Under the pieces are notes generated by a model that saw only the letters and a list, made by a program, of their open reading frames with translations, searched no databases and was not told the DNA's origin. This document shows, one piece after another, positions 13,812 through 21,197 of a stretch of DNA of 21,197 nucleotides. Within the stretch, counting starts at the first letter, position 1; every line of letters starts with the position of its first letter. Both the position numbers and the translations under genes were made by a program. The stretch spans positions 1-21,197 of the forward strand of contig JBBRBB010000046.1 in the NCBI GenBank assembly GCA_038206235.1, read 5' to 3'. Source of the DNA: JBBRBB01 sp038206235. Lineage in GTDB: Bacteria > Bacteroidota > Bacteroidia > Chitinophagales > Chitinophagaceae.

Positions 13812-15656
13812 TTATTTCTCAATCACAAACTTTACTTCATTATTTTCACTGCCGTTCTTTAACTGCAGATTGTAAATACCATTTATAAGATTAGATAAAT
13901 TTAGCTGGTAATTGTTGCTGCCTTTTATTGCATGTTCCGTTTTGGAGAACATAAGCTTGCCTGTTTTATCATACACATGCAATTGCACATTGCCTGCAGT
14001 GTTGCTGTTGTATGTTACTGTAACAATGCCGTAAGATGGATTGGGAGAGATTAATAACGTGTTTGCAATTTTACCGCAGGAATTAATAACCGTTATAACA
14101 TCTGATACCTGGCTGCACCCCCTACTGGTATAAACTACCACTCTGTATCTGCCAGTATCAGTTGCAGTATAAGTTCTTTTTGTTGCGCCCGGTATTTTAT
14201 ACCCCTCTTTTAGCCATTGAAATTTTACACCGGGACTTGCATCTGCTACTAATTTTACTGAACCCGTTTGGCACAAATCACGACCATTTTTGGCTGCAAC
14301 TTTTGCACTTGGCGGGCAGCCTAATTTTACTATCCAATAATCAAAATCTCCCCGGTTATCCTCTGTTTTGTCTCCACTGATACCAGACTTTGAGAAACCA
14401 CCTAAAATATAACCCGCATCACTTGTTTGTTGCACAGAATAAAAGAAATCATCATCACTTCCTCCAAAACGTTTATCCCATTGCTTTATTCCATCCGCAT
14501 CAGTTTTTACTATCCACAAATCCCAGTTTCCCCGGCTGGCTTCTGATTTATCACCACCGATACCAGACGTGGACCTACCACCTAAAATGTAACCGCCGTC
14601 TGTTGTTTGCTGAAGCGAATAGAGAGCATCATAACTATCTCCTCCAAAGCGTTTATCCCATTGTTTTATACCATTGGCAGCAATTTTTACTGCCCAATAA
14701 TCAGTTGCACCCTGCCTATCTTCTGTTTTATCACCACTTATGCCAGAAGATGAGAACCCGCCTAAAATATAGCCTCCATCTGTTGTTTGTTGAAGAGAAT
14801 TGAGCCAATCGCTGCCACTTCCTCCAAAACGTCTATCCCATTGCTTTATTCCATTGCCATCAATTTTTACTGTCCAGTAATCACGATTTCCCCGGCTGTT
14901 CTGCGTTTTATCACCACTGATACCAGAGGTGGATAAACCACCTAAAATATAACCCCCGTCTGTCGTTTGTTGAAGAGAAGAGAAATAATCATCACTACTT
15001 CCCCCGAAACGTTTATCCCATTGCTTTTCACCATTAGCATCAATTTTCACTACCCAATAATCATCATCTCCCCGGTTGTCCTGTGTTTTATCACCGCTAA
15101 TGCCTGAAGCAGAGTATCCTCCTAAAATGTAACCACCGTCTGTTGTTTGTTGAAGAGAATAGAGTTTATCATCATTGCTTCCTCCAAAACGTTTATCCCA
15201 TTGCTTTACACCACTGGCATCAATTTTTACTATCCAATAATCACTAGAGCCCTGGCTTGGCTGACTTTTGTCACCACTAATGCCAGAGTAAGAATACCCA
15301 CCTAAAATGTAACCACCGTCTGTTGTTTGCTGAAGCGAATAGAGAGCATCATAACTATCTCCTCCAAAGCGTTTATCCCATTGCTTTATGCCATTGGCAT
15401 CAATTTTTATTACCCAGTAATCATGCTTTCCCCGGCTGTCCTCTGTTTTATCACCACTAATACCAGACGCGGACCTGCCGCCTAAAATATATCCACCGTC
15501 CATTGTTTGTTGGAGTGAGTAAAGGTTATCAAGATCACTTCCCCCAAAACGTTTATCCCATTGCTTGGGCAGAGGCGCTTGTGCAAGTAAGGCTGTACTT
15601 AGTAAGCATTGCAGCAGAATGAGTGCTGCGTGTTTTAGTGAATAATTCTTTTTCAT
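13812..15656 (-). CDS. T9SS-exported repeat protein, copy 2 (seven repeats)
   Basis: Intact 614-residue type IX secretion cargo. A signal peptide (1-26, ending ALLAQ) is followed by seven exact 60-residue repeats (31-450) of the form KQWDKRFGG...SLQQTTDGGYILGG...SGISGDKT...DYWIVKIDANGI. Then come a cysteine-containing Ig/PKD-like region (about 455-530) and a type A sorting domain (ISPNPSYG to VKFVIEK) that directs outer-membrane passage and surface anchoring. Seven repeats with W, G-G and D-G-G-Y landmarks suggest a seven-bladed beta-propeller; this is inference. Ligand or enzymatic role is unknown and no catalytic motif is seen. It shares its signal peptide and tail closely with the frameshifted copy 1 just downstream, indicating local gene duplication. 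Confidence 0.85.
   Translation of the reverse strand: MKKNYSLKHAALILLQCLLSTALLAQAPLPKQWDKRFGGSDLDNLYSLQQTMDGGYILGGRSASGISGDKTEDSRGKHDYWVIKIDANGIKQWDKRFGGDSYDALYSLQQTTDGGYILGGYSYSGISGDKSQPSQGSSDYWIVKIDASGVKQWDKRFGGSNDDKLYSLQQTTDGGYILGGYSASGISGDKTQDNRGDDDYWVVKIDANGEKQWDKRFGGSSDDYFSSLQQTTDGGYILGGLSTSGISGDKTQNSRGNRDYWTVKIDGNGIKQWDRRFGGSGSDWLNSLQQTTDGGYILGGFSSSGISGDKTEDRQGATDYWAVKIAANGIKQWDKRFGGDSYDALYSLQQTTDGGYILGGRSTSGIGGDKSEASRGNWDLWIVKTDADGIKQWDKRFGGSDDDFFYSVQQTSDAGYILGGFSKSGISGDKTEDNRGDFDYWIVKLGCPPSAKVAAKNGRDLCQTGSVKLVADASPGVKFQWLKEGYKIPGATKRTYTATDTGRYRVVVYTSRGCSQVSDVITVINSCGKIANTLLISPNPSYGIVTVTYNSNTAGNVQLHVYDKTGKLMFSKTEHAIKGSNNYQLNLSNLINGIYNLQLKNGSENNEVKFVIEK
14313..15566 (-). repeat. Seven tandem 180-bp coding repeats
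   Basis: Landmark cctaaaatat/gt begins at 14401, 14581, 14761, 14941, 15121, 15301 and 15481, exactly 180 bp apart. Most variation lies in codons around the SDDD, SASG and EDSRG positions, while RFGG, DGGYILGG and GDK are nearly fixed. Repeats 2 and 6 share an uninterrupted 68-bp identity. Confidence 0.92.
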
Positions 15657-15783
15657 AATTGTAAATTTTAAGAGTGAGTAATTAAAGGACGGAAAGCCAC
15701 CACATCAAAAAAGTGCACTGCACCTCATATATGTAATTAATGCTTTCATGAAAAGGAGTTTAAAATTGTAACTATTCCCAAGA

Positions 15784-16029
15784 CTACTCTTCTTCTTCTT
15801 TAATAAAAGTTCCGTCTGCTTTAAATTCGGCGCCCATTTCTTTTCCATTTGCAGTATATTCTGCTTCATACGCTTCACCTTCTTTTTCCCATTTGGTAAC
15901 TGTTGTGCCCGGATACTTAGTATTAAAAGCATCTTTTACAGCTTGCGGCACATCGCTTTCTTTTAATTCCTGTGCACAGCCTGTGATTAACATTACGGCA
16001 ATGATTGCAGGCAAAAAATTTTTTTTCAT
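15784..16029 (-). CDS. PepSY-like small lipoprotein
   Basis: An 81-residue protein with a lipoprotein signal peptide (lipobox LITGC, Cys18), so it is lipid-anchored in the envelope. The mature part has a single PepSY-like unit: VPQAVKDAFNTKYPG, TKWEKEGEAYEAEY, KEMGAEFKADGTF, ending in a run of Glu. This alternation of helix and strands is typical of the PepSY-like (beta-lactamase-inhibitor-like) periplasmic proteins of Bacteroidota; their function is poorly known. The ATG at 16029 gives a perfect signal peptide. It sits alone between the T9SS gene and divergent ispD. Confidence 0.75.
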   Translation of the reverse strand: MKKNFLPAIIAVMLITGCAQELKESDVPQAVKDAFNTKYPGTTVTKWEKEGEAYEAEYTANGKEMGAEFKADGTFIKEEEE

Positions 16030-16163
16030 TTTACTTAAGTTTAATTGTTGAATTTGAAAGTAATATCAGAACTAAAGTTACTGCAAAATTTATATCAATT
16101 CATTTCCTCTTCAAAACAACACGAGAATAGTGTAAATGAGAATTATTTCATTTCTTTGAAGCC

Positions 16164-16862
16164 ATGCAGAAATATGGTGTAATAGTAGCCGCTGGTCTTG
16201 GCAAAAGAATGGGCAACACAGTGCCGAAACAGTTTTTGCTTCTGAAAAGCAAGCCTGTATTGTGGTACACGATTGATACTTTTTTGCGGGCTTACAATGA
16301 TATGCAGATTATACTGGTATTGCCAAAAGAATATATTGAAAAAGGAAAGCAATTAATTCACACGTTTCAAAATGATGAAAGAATAATTATTGCCACGGGC
16401 GGCGATACCAGGTTTCATTCTGTACAACAAGGATTGCAATTTGTAAAAGAGCCTTCTGTTGTATTTGTTCATGATGCGGTTAGATGCTTAATTTCTGTTC
16501 CGCTAATACACCGGTGCTATAACCAGGCAATTGATAAGGGCAGCGCTATACCCGCTGTTGCTGCGGCTGACAGCATAAGAATTATTCATGGCAGTAAACA
16601 TTTTGCTGAAGACAGACAGCATGTGCGCATGATACAAACGCCGCAAACTTTTTTGAGTGAAATTATTCTGCCCGCATTTCAGCAGCCCTACAACGAAGCC
16701 TTTACAGATGAGGCAATGGTTGCAGAAGCTTATGGCAAAGAAATTTTTTTAACCGAAGGCGAATACGATAATATAAAAATCACACGCCCAATAGATATGT
16801 TTATTGCTGAAAAAATAATTGAAGAAAGATTATCGCTTAAGCAGGCGCCAGGGCAGCGGTAG
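16164..16862 (+). CDS. ispD: IspD, MEP cytidylyltransferase
   Basis: 2-C-methyl-D-erythritol 4-phosphate cytidylyltransferase, third step of the MEP isoprenoid pathway: MEP plus CTP gives CDP-ME. Motifs: VAAGLGKRMG at 8-17 with PKQF at 21-24 (CTP binding), HDAVR at 103-107, QTPQ at 158-161, TDEA at 181-184 and DNIKIT at 202-207. The length of 232 residues is typical. The ATG at 16164 gives the canonical start with the CTP loop at residue 8. Its last 33 bp overlap the end of the convergent GNAT-like gene. Cytosolic and probably essential. Confidence 0.96.
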   Translation: MQKYGVIVAAGLGKRMGNTVPKQFLLLKSKPVLWYTIDTFLRAYNDMQIILVLPKEYIEKGKQLIHTFQNDERIIIATGGDTRFHSVQQGLQFVKEPSVVFVHDAVRCLISVPLIHRCYNQAIDKGSAIPAVAAADSIRIIHGSKHFAEDRQHVRMIQTPQTFLSEIILPAFQQPYNEAFTDEAMVAEAYGKEIFLTEGEYDNIKITRPIDMFIAEKIIEERLSLKQAPGQR

Positions 16863-17744
16863 ATTATTAAAATGCAATTTATAATAAGGCTGATTTACTG
16901 CTCCGAACTTTTGATAAAAAATTTGTATGCCCGGTACATCGGAGCCTTCCAAATCGAGTATTAATTTATGTTCCGCAAACTCCTGTAGAATGCAATCGAA
17001 TAAGAAATGATTCGCTTCTGTTTTTCTGCCTTCATTGGTTGTGCTGTTCATTACATTGTATAATCTTTTATTATCTTTTAATAATAATGCAATAGCGAGT
17101 AAGTGTTCATTTGCATCGCTTACGCTTCTAACAATAACAGAGTAATTTGCATCAGGCGATGCACAGAATTTTTTAAAGTTTTTAAAATCAGCTTTTCTTA
17201 TGTTGGGTAATTTTTTTCCATATAAAGATTGAAACAATAAGATTGCTTCATCAATGCTGCCCGATTTATATTGCAAATTTTCTTTGTCTGCCTTTTTAAG
17301 ATTATAATTCAAATCGGCTTTATAATTGCTTTTGATGAATTTATATTCATGATTCAAATCAATTATAAAATTATTTCGCAGCTCACTGTTCGGTGTGTGC
17401 GGCAAAATATTGTTTGAATAATTAAAAGCATACTCTCCGTATTTGCAAAAGCTGAACAAAAGTTTCACGAATTCCTTAACGAGCTTAGAGTCAATTTTTC
17501 CAATCCATCCCAACTGCTGAATAAATGGAACATGATATGTATATCGTACCGCTAATTTTTTTCTCCACGGCAGCGGCATCACCGCTTCATAATCGTTTAC
17601 TACAATGCCATTCCAGTTATCGCACATCGCATCTAAATAAGGAGCAGTTGCATAAATAAGTCCATGTGCTGATTTGCTTACGCACTCATCCCATTTATTT
17701 TTATCAATATTGTGAGAAGGAATATTATCAATGGAGATAAGCAT
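16830..17744 (-). CDS. GNAT/FemAB-like acyltransferase family protein
   Basis: A 304-residue protein without signal peptide or membrane segment. The first part (to about 130) and the second part (about 140-290) read as two GNAT-like halves, as in FemAB/BioF2-type proteins. LDLEGSDVPGIQIFYQKFG near 265-283 is the pattern in which a GNAT fold ends in such proteins (E/D-G-S, then F-Y-x-K-F-G). Substrate unknown; FemAB relatives transfer amino-acyl groups to cell-wall or lipid precursors. The end overlaps convergent ispD by 33 bp. The assignment rests on C-terminal pattern only. Confidence 0.55.
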   Translation of the reverse strand: MLISIDNIPSHNIDKNKWDECVSKSAHGLIYATAPYLDAMCDNWNGIVVNDYEAVMPLPWRKKLAVRYTYHVPFIQQLGWIGKIDSKLVKEFVKLLFSFCKYGEYAFNYSNNILPHTPNSELRNNFIIDLNHEYKFIKSNYKADLNYNLKKADKENLQYKSGSIDEAILLFQSLYGKKLPNIRKADFKNFKKFCASPDANYSVIVRSVSDANEHLLAIALLLKDNKRLYNVMNSTTNEGRKTEANHFLFDCILQEFAEHKLILDLEGSDVPGIQIFYQKFGAVNQPYYKLHFNNLPLPWRLLKR

Positions 17745-17761
17745 AGTATAGTTGGAGATTA

Positions 17762-17947
17762 GAAGTTGCCTGCCCGACTGTATCGTTCAGGCGGGGATGT
17801 TGGATGTTGGATGTTGGATGTTGAAAGTTGGAAGTTGCCTGCCCGACTGAGTCATTCAGGCGGGGATGTTGGATGTTGCCTGCCAGACTGTATCGTTCCC
17901 GTCCGACCAGATCATCCGGGCGGGCAGGCGGAGATGTTGGATTTTGG
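17762..17947. repeat. Interspersed repeat cluster with 7-bp tandem units
   Basis: Two 48-bp units (17762-17809 and 17831-17878) start gaagttgcctgcccgactg and differ at 3 positions. A third, degenerate, larger unit follows (17874-17947). Each contains inverted arms: gcctg/caggc in the first two, and cctgcc/ggcagg plus cccgtccg/cgggcggg in the third. Between units, gatgttg is repeated four times without error (17796-17823). It lies between the starts of the GNAT-like gene and the end of the M1 peptidase, and is noncoding although one frame is open. Confidence 0.8.
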
Positions 17948-17987
17948 ATGATAACTTTTGGATTTGTCATTTCTATTGTTGTGCTTA

Positions 17988-20861
17988 TTATAAAGGAATG
18001 TCTTTGCTTAATTTGTTCAACTGAAATACATTTAAGTTTATATTAAAGGAAACTGTTTTCCAAAATCGCTTTTCTCCAAGTGTTGATTTAAAATAATCGG
18101 AATACACCCTGCTGTATAATAAAGGGAAATAAATATTGATGAGTGATTTGAAAGGAGAGAACTGCAATCCTGCATCGTACAAAAATCTTCCGGTAGAAGC
18201 ATTATCATTCCATGCTTCGGCAGATGTACCCACATCTATAAAAAATTTTACAGGAAGCTTTACCGGCAACACTTTCAAAGGATTTACTTCATCAGGAATA
18301 TCACCACTCAAATTCAATGCTATCAGCCAGTCATCACTCTTTCCAATTTTGCTGCTGAGGAAATCTGTTCGCACTTTAAAGAATCCATCCCGTTCCATTA
18401 TCTGCTGGCTTTGCCATCCTTCAAATTCGTTTCTGCCAATAAAGTAATCGCTGTAAGTGTAATCTTCATATCCTTTGGGTCCTGAAAGATTTAATTGATA
18501 ACGGTCAGTTTCATATTGTGTAAAAAAAGTTTTTTGTTGCAGGTAAAAAAACTTGCCTGCAAAAAAACGCAATTGCATTCCTTCTTTATTATTTCCGTAA
18601 TTAAAAAAATATTTCCCTGTAAGACCGGCACGAATAAATTTTTCACCCTGGTCAATGGTAAGGTTTGCTGAATAAGGATACAGCACCCGATAATTTAATA
18701 CAGAAATATTTAATTGATTGATGAGTGTGTTCACTGCCTTTTTATCGGTAACAAAAAATGTATCTGTTGGTGTTGTAACGGTGGTAAACATCAATCGGTC
18801 TTCACGCAGAATAAAGCTTCTTGCCTGCAGAATCCATTTCTCTGTTGAACGTAAATCTTTATTGTATAGAGTAAATTTTAAGGAAGGAACAATTCGTTGC
18901 AGCTCAAGGTAAAGCTTGCTTCCATCATCTCTTGTAAAATCATTGACGGAGTAAGCTGTGCCGCTCACTGAAGCTTCCATCCAAAAACGTTTTGTAAAAG
19001 CACTGTACGATAATCTTGCAACTCCATTTAATTTGCTTGTATTGGTTGCATACAATGGCGCCGCAAGAAAATTGAATTTATTTAATGGTAATTGATAATT
19101 GTGAACAAGCAATCCAATCATCGCCTTATCATAATTATTATAACCAACAGCAGGCAGAAACGAAATGTAATTGTATTTGTCTGTTTCTTTTAGATTAAAA
19201 AATGCCGTAAGACGCAGCGATTTGGGTAAAGGAGTTTGCAAAGAACCTGGTGAAAATAATTTTGAATAAAGGCTGTCAATATTTTGATTGCTACTTTGCT
19301 CGATGCTCTGTTTAAAATCTTCAGGGTACGGATGCTTGAATTTCCATTGACTGTAATAATAATGCATGCTGCTGTCGAATTGCGTTTCGCCAAGTTGTTG
19401 CCTGAGCAACTCAAGCCACATCGGTGTTTTTTCATACACAATCAATCCATAATTCAATTCTGTGTATGCAGCAGAAGCTGTATCAATGGGCTGATCTTTT
19501 TTTATTTTTTCAACTGAGGCAATCAGCGTGTGATAAAAATTTTCAGGATACTTGTTTGCGAGAAATTTATTTTTTGTTTCGGTATAGTCTTCTGCTTTAT
19601 GATATTTTTCTTTTTCATACCATTCCTGGTAAAAAGTGTTGATGCCTTCATCCATCCATGCGTGGTCTCTTTCATTGCTTCCGAGAACTCCATAAAACCA
19701 ATTGTGTCCAACTTCATGTGTAATGGTTGCATCTAAATCATGCCCGCCTTCGCTGGTTGTAATTAAAGTAATCGTTGGGTATTCCATTCCGCCGCTTGCA
19801 ACATTATCCGCACCTGCAACAGCAGATACAATGTTGTAAGGATAGTCACCAACTTTTGCTGAATAAAATTTTACTGCATCTTTTATATAAGAGATGCTGT
19901 TGTTCCACTCATCTGCCTGCCACGGATGATAATAAGAAAAAGCGTCAATTGTATTGTCTGAAATTTTCAAAGTACCATGCTGCACTACAAACAGCTTGCT
20001 TGCAAACCACGCAAAGTCATGAGCATTGCTTAATGTATAAGTGAGCGTTTTGTTTTTGTTTGATGAAAGAGGCATTATAGTTTCAGGCACAGCAGCTTTT
20101 TTATTGTTTGATTGAAACCATTTATAATTTTTTTGAGCTGAAGGCTTTTCACTTCCAATCTCTTTTAATTTTTGCAACTCATCTTTAGTCATACAATTGC
20201 CCGATGCAGCCACAATATAATTTTCGGGAAGCGTAATATTTACTTTCCAGTTTGCGTATTCACTGTAAAATTCACCCTGGTCAAGATAGGGCAGGGGATG
20301 CCAGCCTTTGCTGTCGTACACCGCAGGCTTGGGATACCATTGTGTTATTTGATATGTGTGACCCACATATCCACTGCGTGAAAAATTGTAAGGAAGCTTT
20401 ACATGAAAAGGCGTGGTAATAGTTGCGGAACGTTGCGGCGCTAATGGCTGAGGCAATAAAACTTTAATAATATCAAGGTGTAAAGAATCTTCTTCAACAA
20501 CTGCAGTTGCATTATCAATTTTAAAATCTAATTGATTTATGTAGCCGCGCTGTTTTTCATCAGAGAAATAAAAATCAGTATAACCGTTTTGCAGCTTCTG
20601 CTCGCTGAATGCAGTGCGGTCATTTTTATAAGCATTCGGCCATAAATGAAACCAGATATAAGTTAATGTGTCGGGTGAGTTGTTAGTGTAAATTATTTTT
20701 TCAAAACCTGTTAATGAATTGTCCTTATCATTAAGGCTTATATCAATTGTGTAATCGAGATGCTGTTGCCAGTAAGGGGTTTGGCTGTAGCTGAAAAACC
20801 ATAAAAAGAGTAAAGAGAAAATAAGTATCGGTTTCAAGCTTTGTTGCAGATTTACTTTCAC
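17988..20861 (-). CDS. M1-family metallopeptidase with C-terminal outer-membrane barrel-like domain
   Basis: Exported 957-residue zinc peptidase. A signal peptide (about 1-26, ending FSYSQ) is followed by the M1 N-terminal beta domain. The catalytic domain has GGMEYP at 357-362 (substrate-anchoring, as GxMEN in classical aminopeptidases), zinc site HEVGH at 382-386 with NW, and the third ligand E405 in MDEGI (HExxH-x18-E). After a helical linker to about 550, residues about 560-957 consist of alternating hydrophobic/polar strands rich in aromatic residues, with polar turns (for example FLAAPLYATN, GLQFSPFKSLINIYFPLLYS). That is the pattern of an outer-membrane beta-barrel rather than the helical M1 domain IV. 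The enzyme would then be an outer-membrane-anchored peptidase. It is the only gene in its transcript. Confidence 0.88.
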   Translation of the reverse strand: MKVNLQQSLKPILIFSLLFLWFFSYSQTPYWQQHLDYTIDISLNDKDNSLTGFEKIIYTNNSPDTLTYIWFHLWPNAYKNDRTAFSEQKLQNGYTDFYFSDEKQRGYINQLDFKIDNATAVVEEDSLHLDIIKVLLPQPLAPQRSATITTPFHVKLPYNFSRSGYVGHTYQITQWYPKPAVYDSKGWHPLPYLDQGEFYSEYANWKVNITLPENYIVAASGNCMTKDELQKLKEIGSEKPSAQKNYKWFQSNNKKAAVPETIMPLSSNKNKTLTYTLSNAHDFAWFASKLFVVQHGTLKISDNTIDAFSYYHPWQADEWNNSISYIKDAVKFYSAKVGDYPYNIVSAVAGADNVASGGMEYPTITLITTSEGGHDLDATITHEVGHNWFYGVLGSNERDHAWMDEGINTFYQEWYEKEKYHKAEDYTETKNKFLANKYPENFYHTLIASVEKIKKDQPIDTASAAYTELNYGLIVYEKTPMWLELLRQQLGETQFDSSMHYYYSQWKFKHPYPEDFKQSIEQSSNQNIDSLYSKLFSPGSLQTPLPKSLRLTAFFNLKETDKYNYISFLPAVGYNNYDKAMIGLLVHNYQLPLNKFNFLAAPLYATNTSKLNGVARLSYSAFTKRFWMEASVSGTAYSVNDFTRDDGSKLYLELQRIVPSLKFTLYNKDLRSTEKWILQARSFILREDRLMFTTVTTPTDTFFVTDKKAVNTLINQLNISVLNYRVLYPYSANLTIDQGEKFIRAGLTGKYFFNYGNNKEGMQLRFFAGKFFYLQQKTFFTQYETDRYQLNLSGPKGYEDYTYSDYFIGRNEFEGWQSQQIMERDGFFKVRTDFLSSKIGKSDDWLIALNLSGDIPDEVNPLKVLPVKLPVKFFIDVGTSAEAWNDNASTGRFLYDAGLQFSPFKSLINIYFPLLYSRVYSDYFKSTLGEKRFWKTVSFNINLNVFQLNKLSKDIPL

Positions 20862-20902
20862 AATATTTTGTTCCCGTTTTTTTAAAAAATCACAGGTCTT
20901 TT

Positions 20903-20939
20903 TTAAACCTCACAGGTCTTCAAGACCTGTGAGGTTTAA
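20903..20939. repeat. Large REP-like palindrome
   Basis: An 18-bp arm (20903-20920, containing aaacctcacaggtctt) and its perfect complement (20922-20939) flank a single centre base. A half copy, tcacaggtctttttta, precedes it at 20890-20905. Lying upstream of the M1 peptidase start and downstream of the third T9SS gene, it can act as a terminator. It shares the acctgt-x-agg core with 11960-11988. Confidence 0.7.
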
Positions 20940-20945
20940 TTCTCC

Positions 20946-21002
20946 TCATTTCCCCTTCCCATGCATAATCGTTGCGAGCGTATATAAAATTATTTTCAGG
21001 TC
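20946..21002 (-). pseudogene. Possible tail of a sugar transferase gene
   Basis: The frame encodes DLKIILYTLATIMHGKGK and a stop, resembling the last residues of bacterial sugar transferases (D-L/I-K-I-I-x-x-T...G-x-G). A stop immediately precedes the D, and no other part of such a gene is present. Another frame holds a 37-codon ORF (20920-21033, MYTAAPGFLL...) of no known kind. Both may be chance; only the short resemblance is visible. Confidence 0.22.
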
Positions 21003-21059
21003 TTAACAAAAAGCCGGGTGCTGCAGTATACATAAAGATTTAAAGTTTAAAAGTAAGAA

Positions 21060-21093
21060 AAAAGCCACCACACTCAAAGGCGTAATGGCTTTT
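21060..21093. terminator. Terminator after third T9SS paralog
   Basis: aaaagcca at 21060-21067 pairs with tggctttt at 21086-21093 (8-bp stem), followed by T-rich sequence in both directions. It resembles the hairpin at 13773-13806, as expected if copied with the gene. Confidence 0.5.
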
Positions 21094-21115
21094 ATTAATT
21101 GATTGTACTGTTTTT

Positions 21116-21197
21116 TTATTTCTCAATCACAAAGTTTACCTCACCATGCTCAGCCGCATTACTCAATTGCAGGTTGTACATGCCGTTTATAAGATTT
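21116..21197 (-). CDS. T9SS repeat protein, copy 3 (C-terminal end only)
   Basis: The last 26 codons of a minus-strand gene that continues past the right edge of the window. The translation NLINGMYNLQLSNAAEHGEVNFVIEK matches the end of the sorting domain of the two paralogs (NLINGIYNLQL...VKFVIEK). It is a third member of the same family, about 5.5 kb from copy 2. Whether it carries the 180-bp repeats is outside the window. Confidence 0.8.
   Translation of the reverse strand, partial: NLINGMYNLQLSNAAEHGEVNFVIEK

Noticed and set aside
14313..15566. CRISPR-like array because of regular spacing
   Set aside because: The 180-bp units are in-frame coding repeats of a T9SS protein; there are no short palindromic repeats with unique spacers and no cas genes.
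15705..15932. A 75-codon minus-strand frame overlapping the lipoprotein gene
   Set aside because: It lies in another frame of the lipoprotein gene, is Lys-rich and has no recognisable pattern; the lipoprotein has signal peptide and domain.
17728..17970. An 80-codon minus-strand open frame
   Set aside because: The translation is only the repeat cluster read through (NIQHPRLNDSVGQATSN-like motif repeated), with no start context and low complexity.

Overview
The window comes from a low-GC member of the Bacteroidota, most probably Chitinophagaceae. Three things point there: three proteins with type IX secretion (T9SS) C-terminal sorting domains, TAnnTT(T/C)G promoter -7 boxes in place of E. coli-type -10 boxes, and protein styles typical of the phylum (RibBA fusion, short-N-terminus FtsY, PepSY-like lipoprotein). 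The family-level assignment is inference.

Layout. 1-456: a gene-free stretch with two related ~50-bp segments in opposite orientation, each running into a hairpin terminator, plus two copies of a 21-bp repeat. 220-1437: an insertion sequence with a zinc-ribbon IS256-like transposase whose reading frame is broken near its start. Its right end has removed the 5' end of a phospholipase D-like gene (to 2871). 3103-6060: housekeeping genes ftsY and ribBA on the minus strand, with a small nucleotidyltransferase and its 67-aa partner between them. 6168-8455: an antitoxin-like gene, the remnant of its toxin, and a type II restriction-modification pair. 8688-11183: a secreted PIG-L family deacetylase. 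11247-11949: a second nucleotidyltransferase with a small partner, in the opposite gene order. 11996-15656: two paralogous T9SS cargo proteins built of exact 180-bp repeats, the first frameshifted; the tail of a third lies at 21116-21197. 15784-17744: a small lipoprotein, ispD and a GNAT/FemAB-like gene. 17988-20861: an M1-type metallopeptidase whose C-terminal ~400 residues look like an outer-membrane beta-barrel.

How it fits together. ftsY (membrane targeting), ribBA (riboflavin) and ispD (isoprenoids) are core genes. Toxin-antitoxin-like and restriction modules sit in several of the gaps between them, without an integrase or tRNA in view, which suggests repeated small insertions rather than one island. 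The rest is cell-envelope and secretion biology: two signal-peptide hydrolases, a lipoprotein and repeat-built T9SS cargo. Decay is frequent: a truncated gene, two frameshifts and a toxin remnant.

The most notable items are the M1 peptidase/beta-barrel fusion, the two nucleotidyltransferase modules sharing a W-x2-K-T-x2-E-R-L partner motif, recent sequence exchange inside the 180-bp repeats, and the paired terminator-linked segments at the left end.
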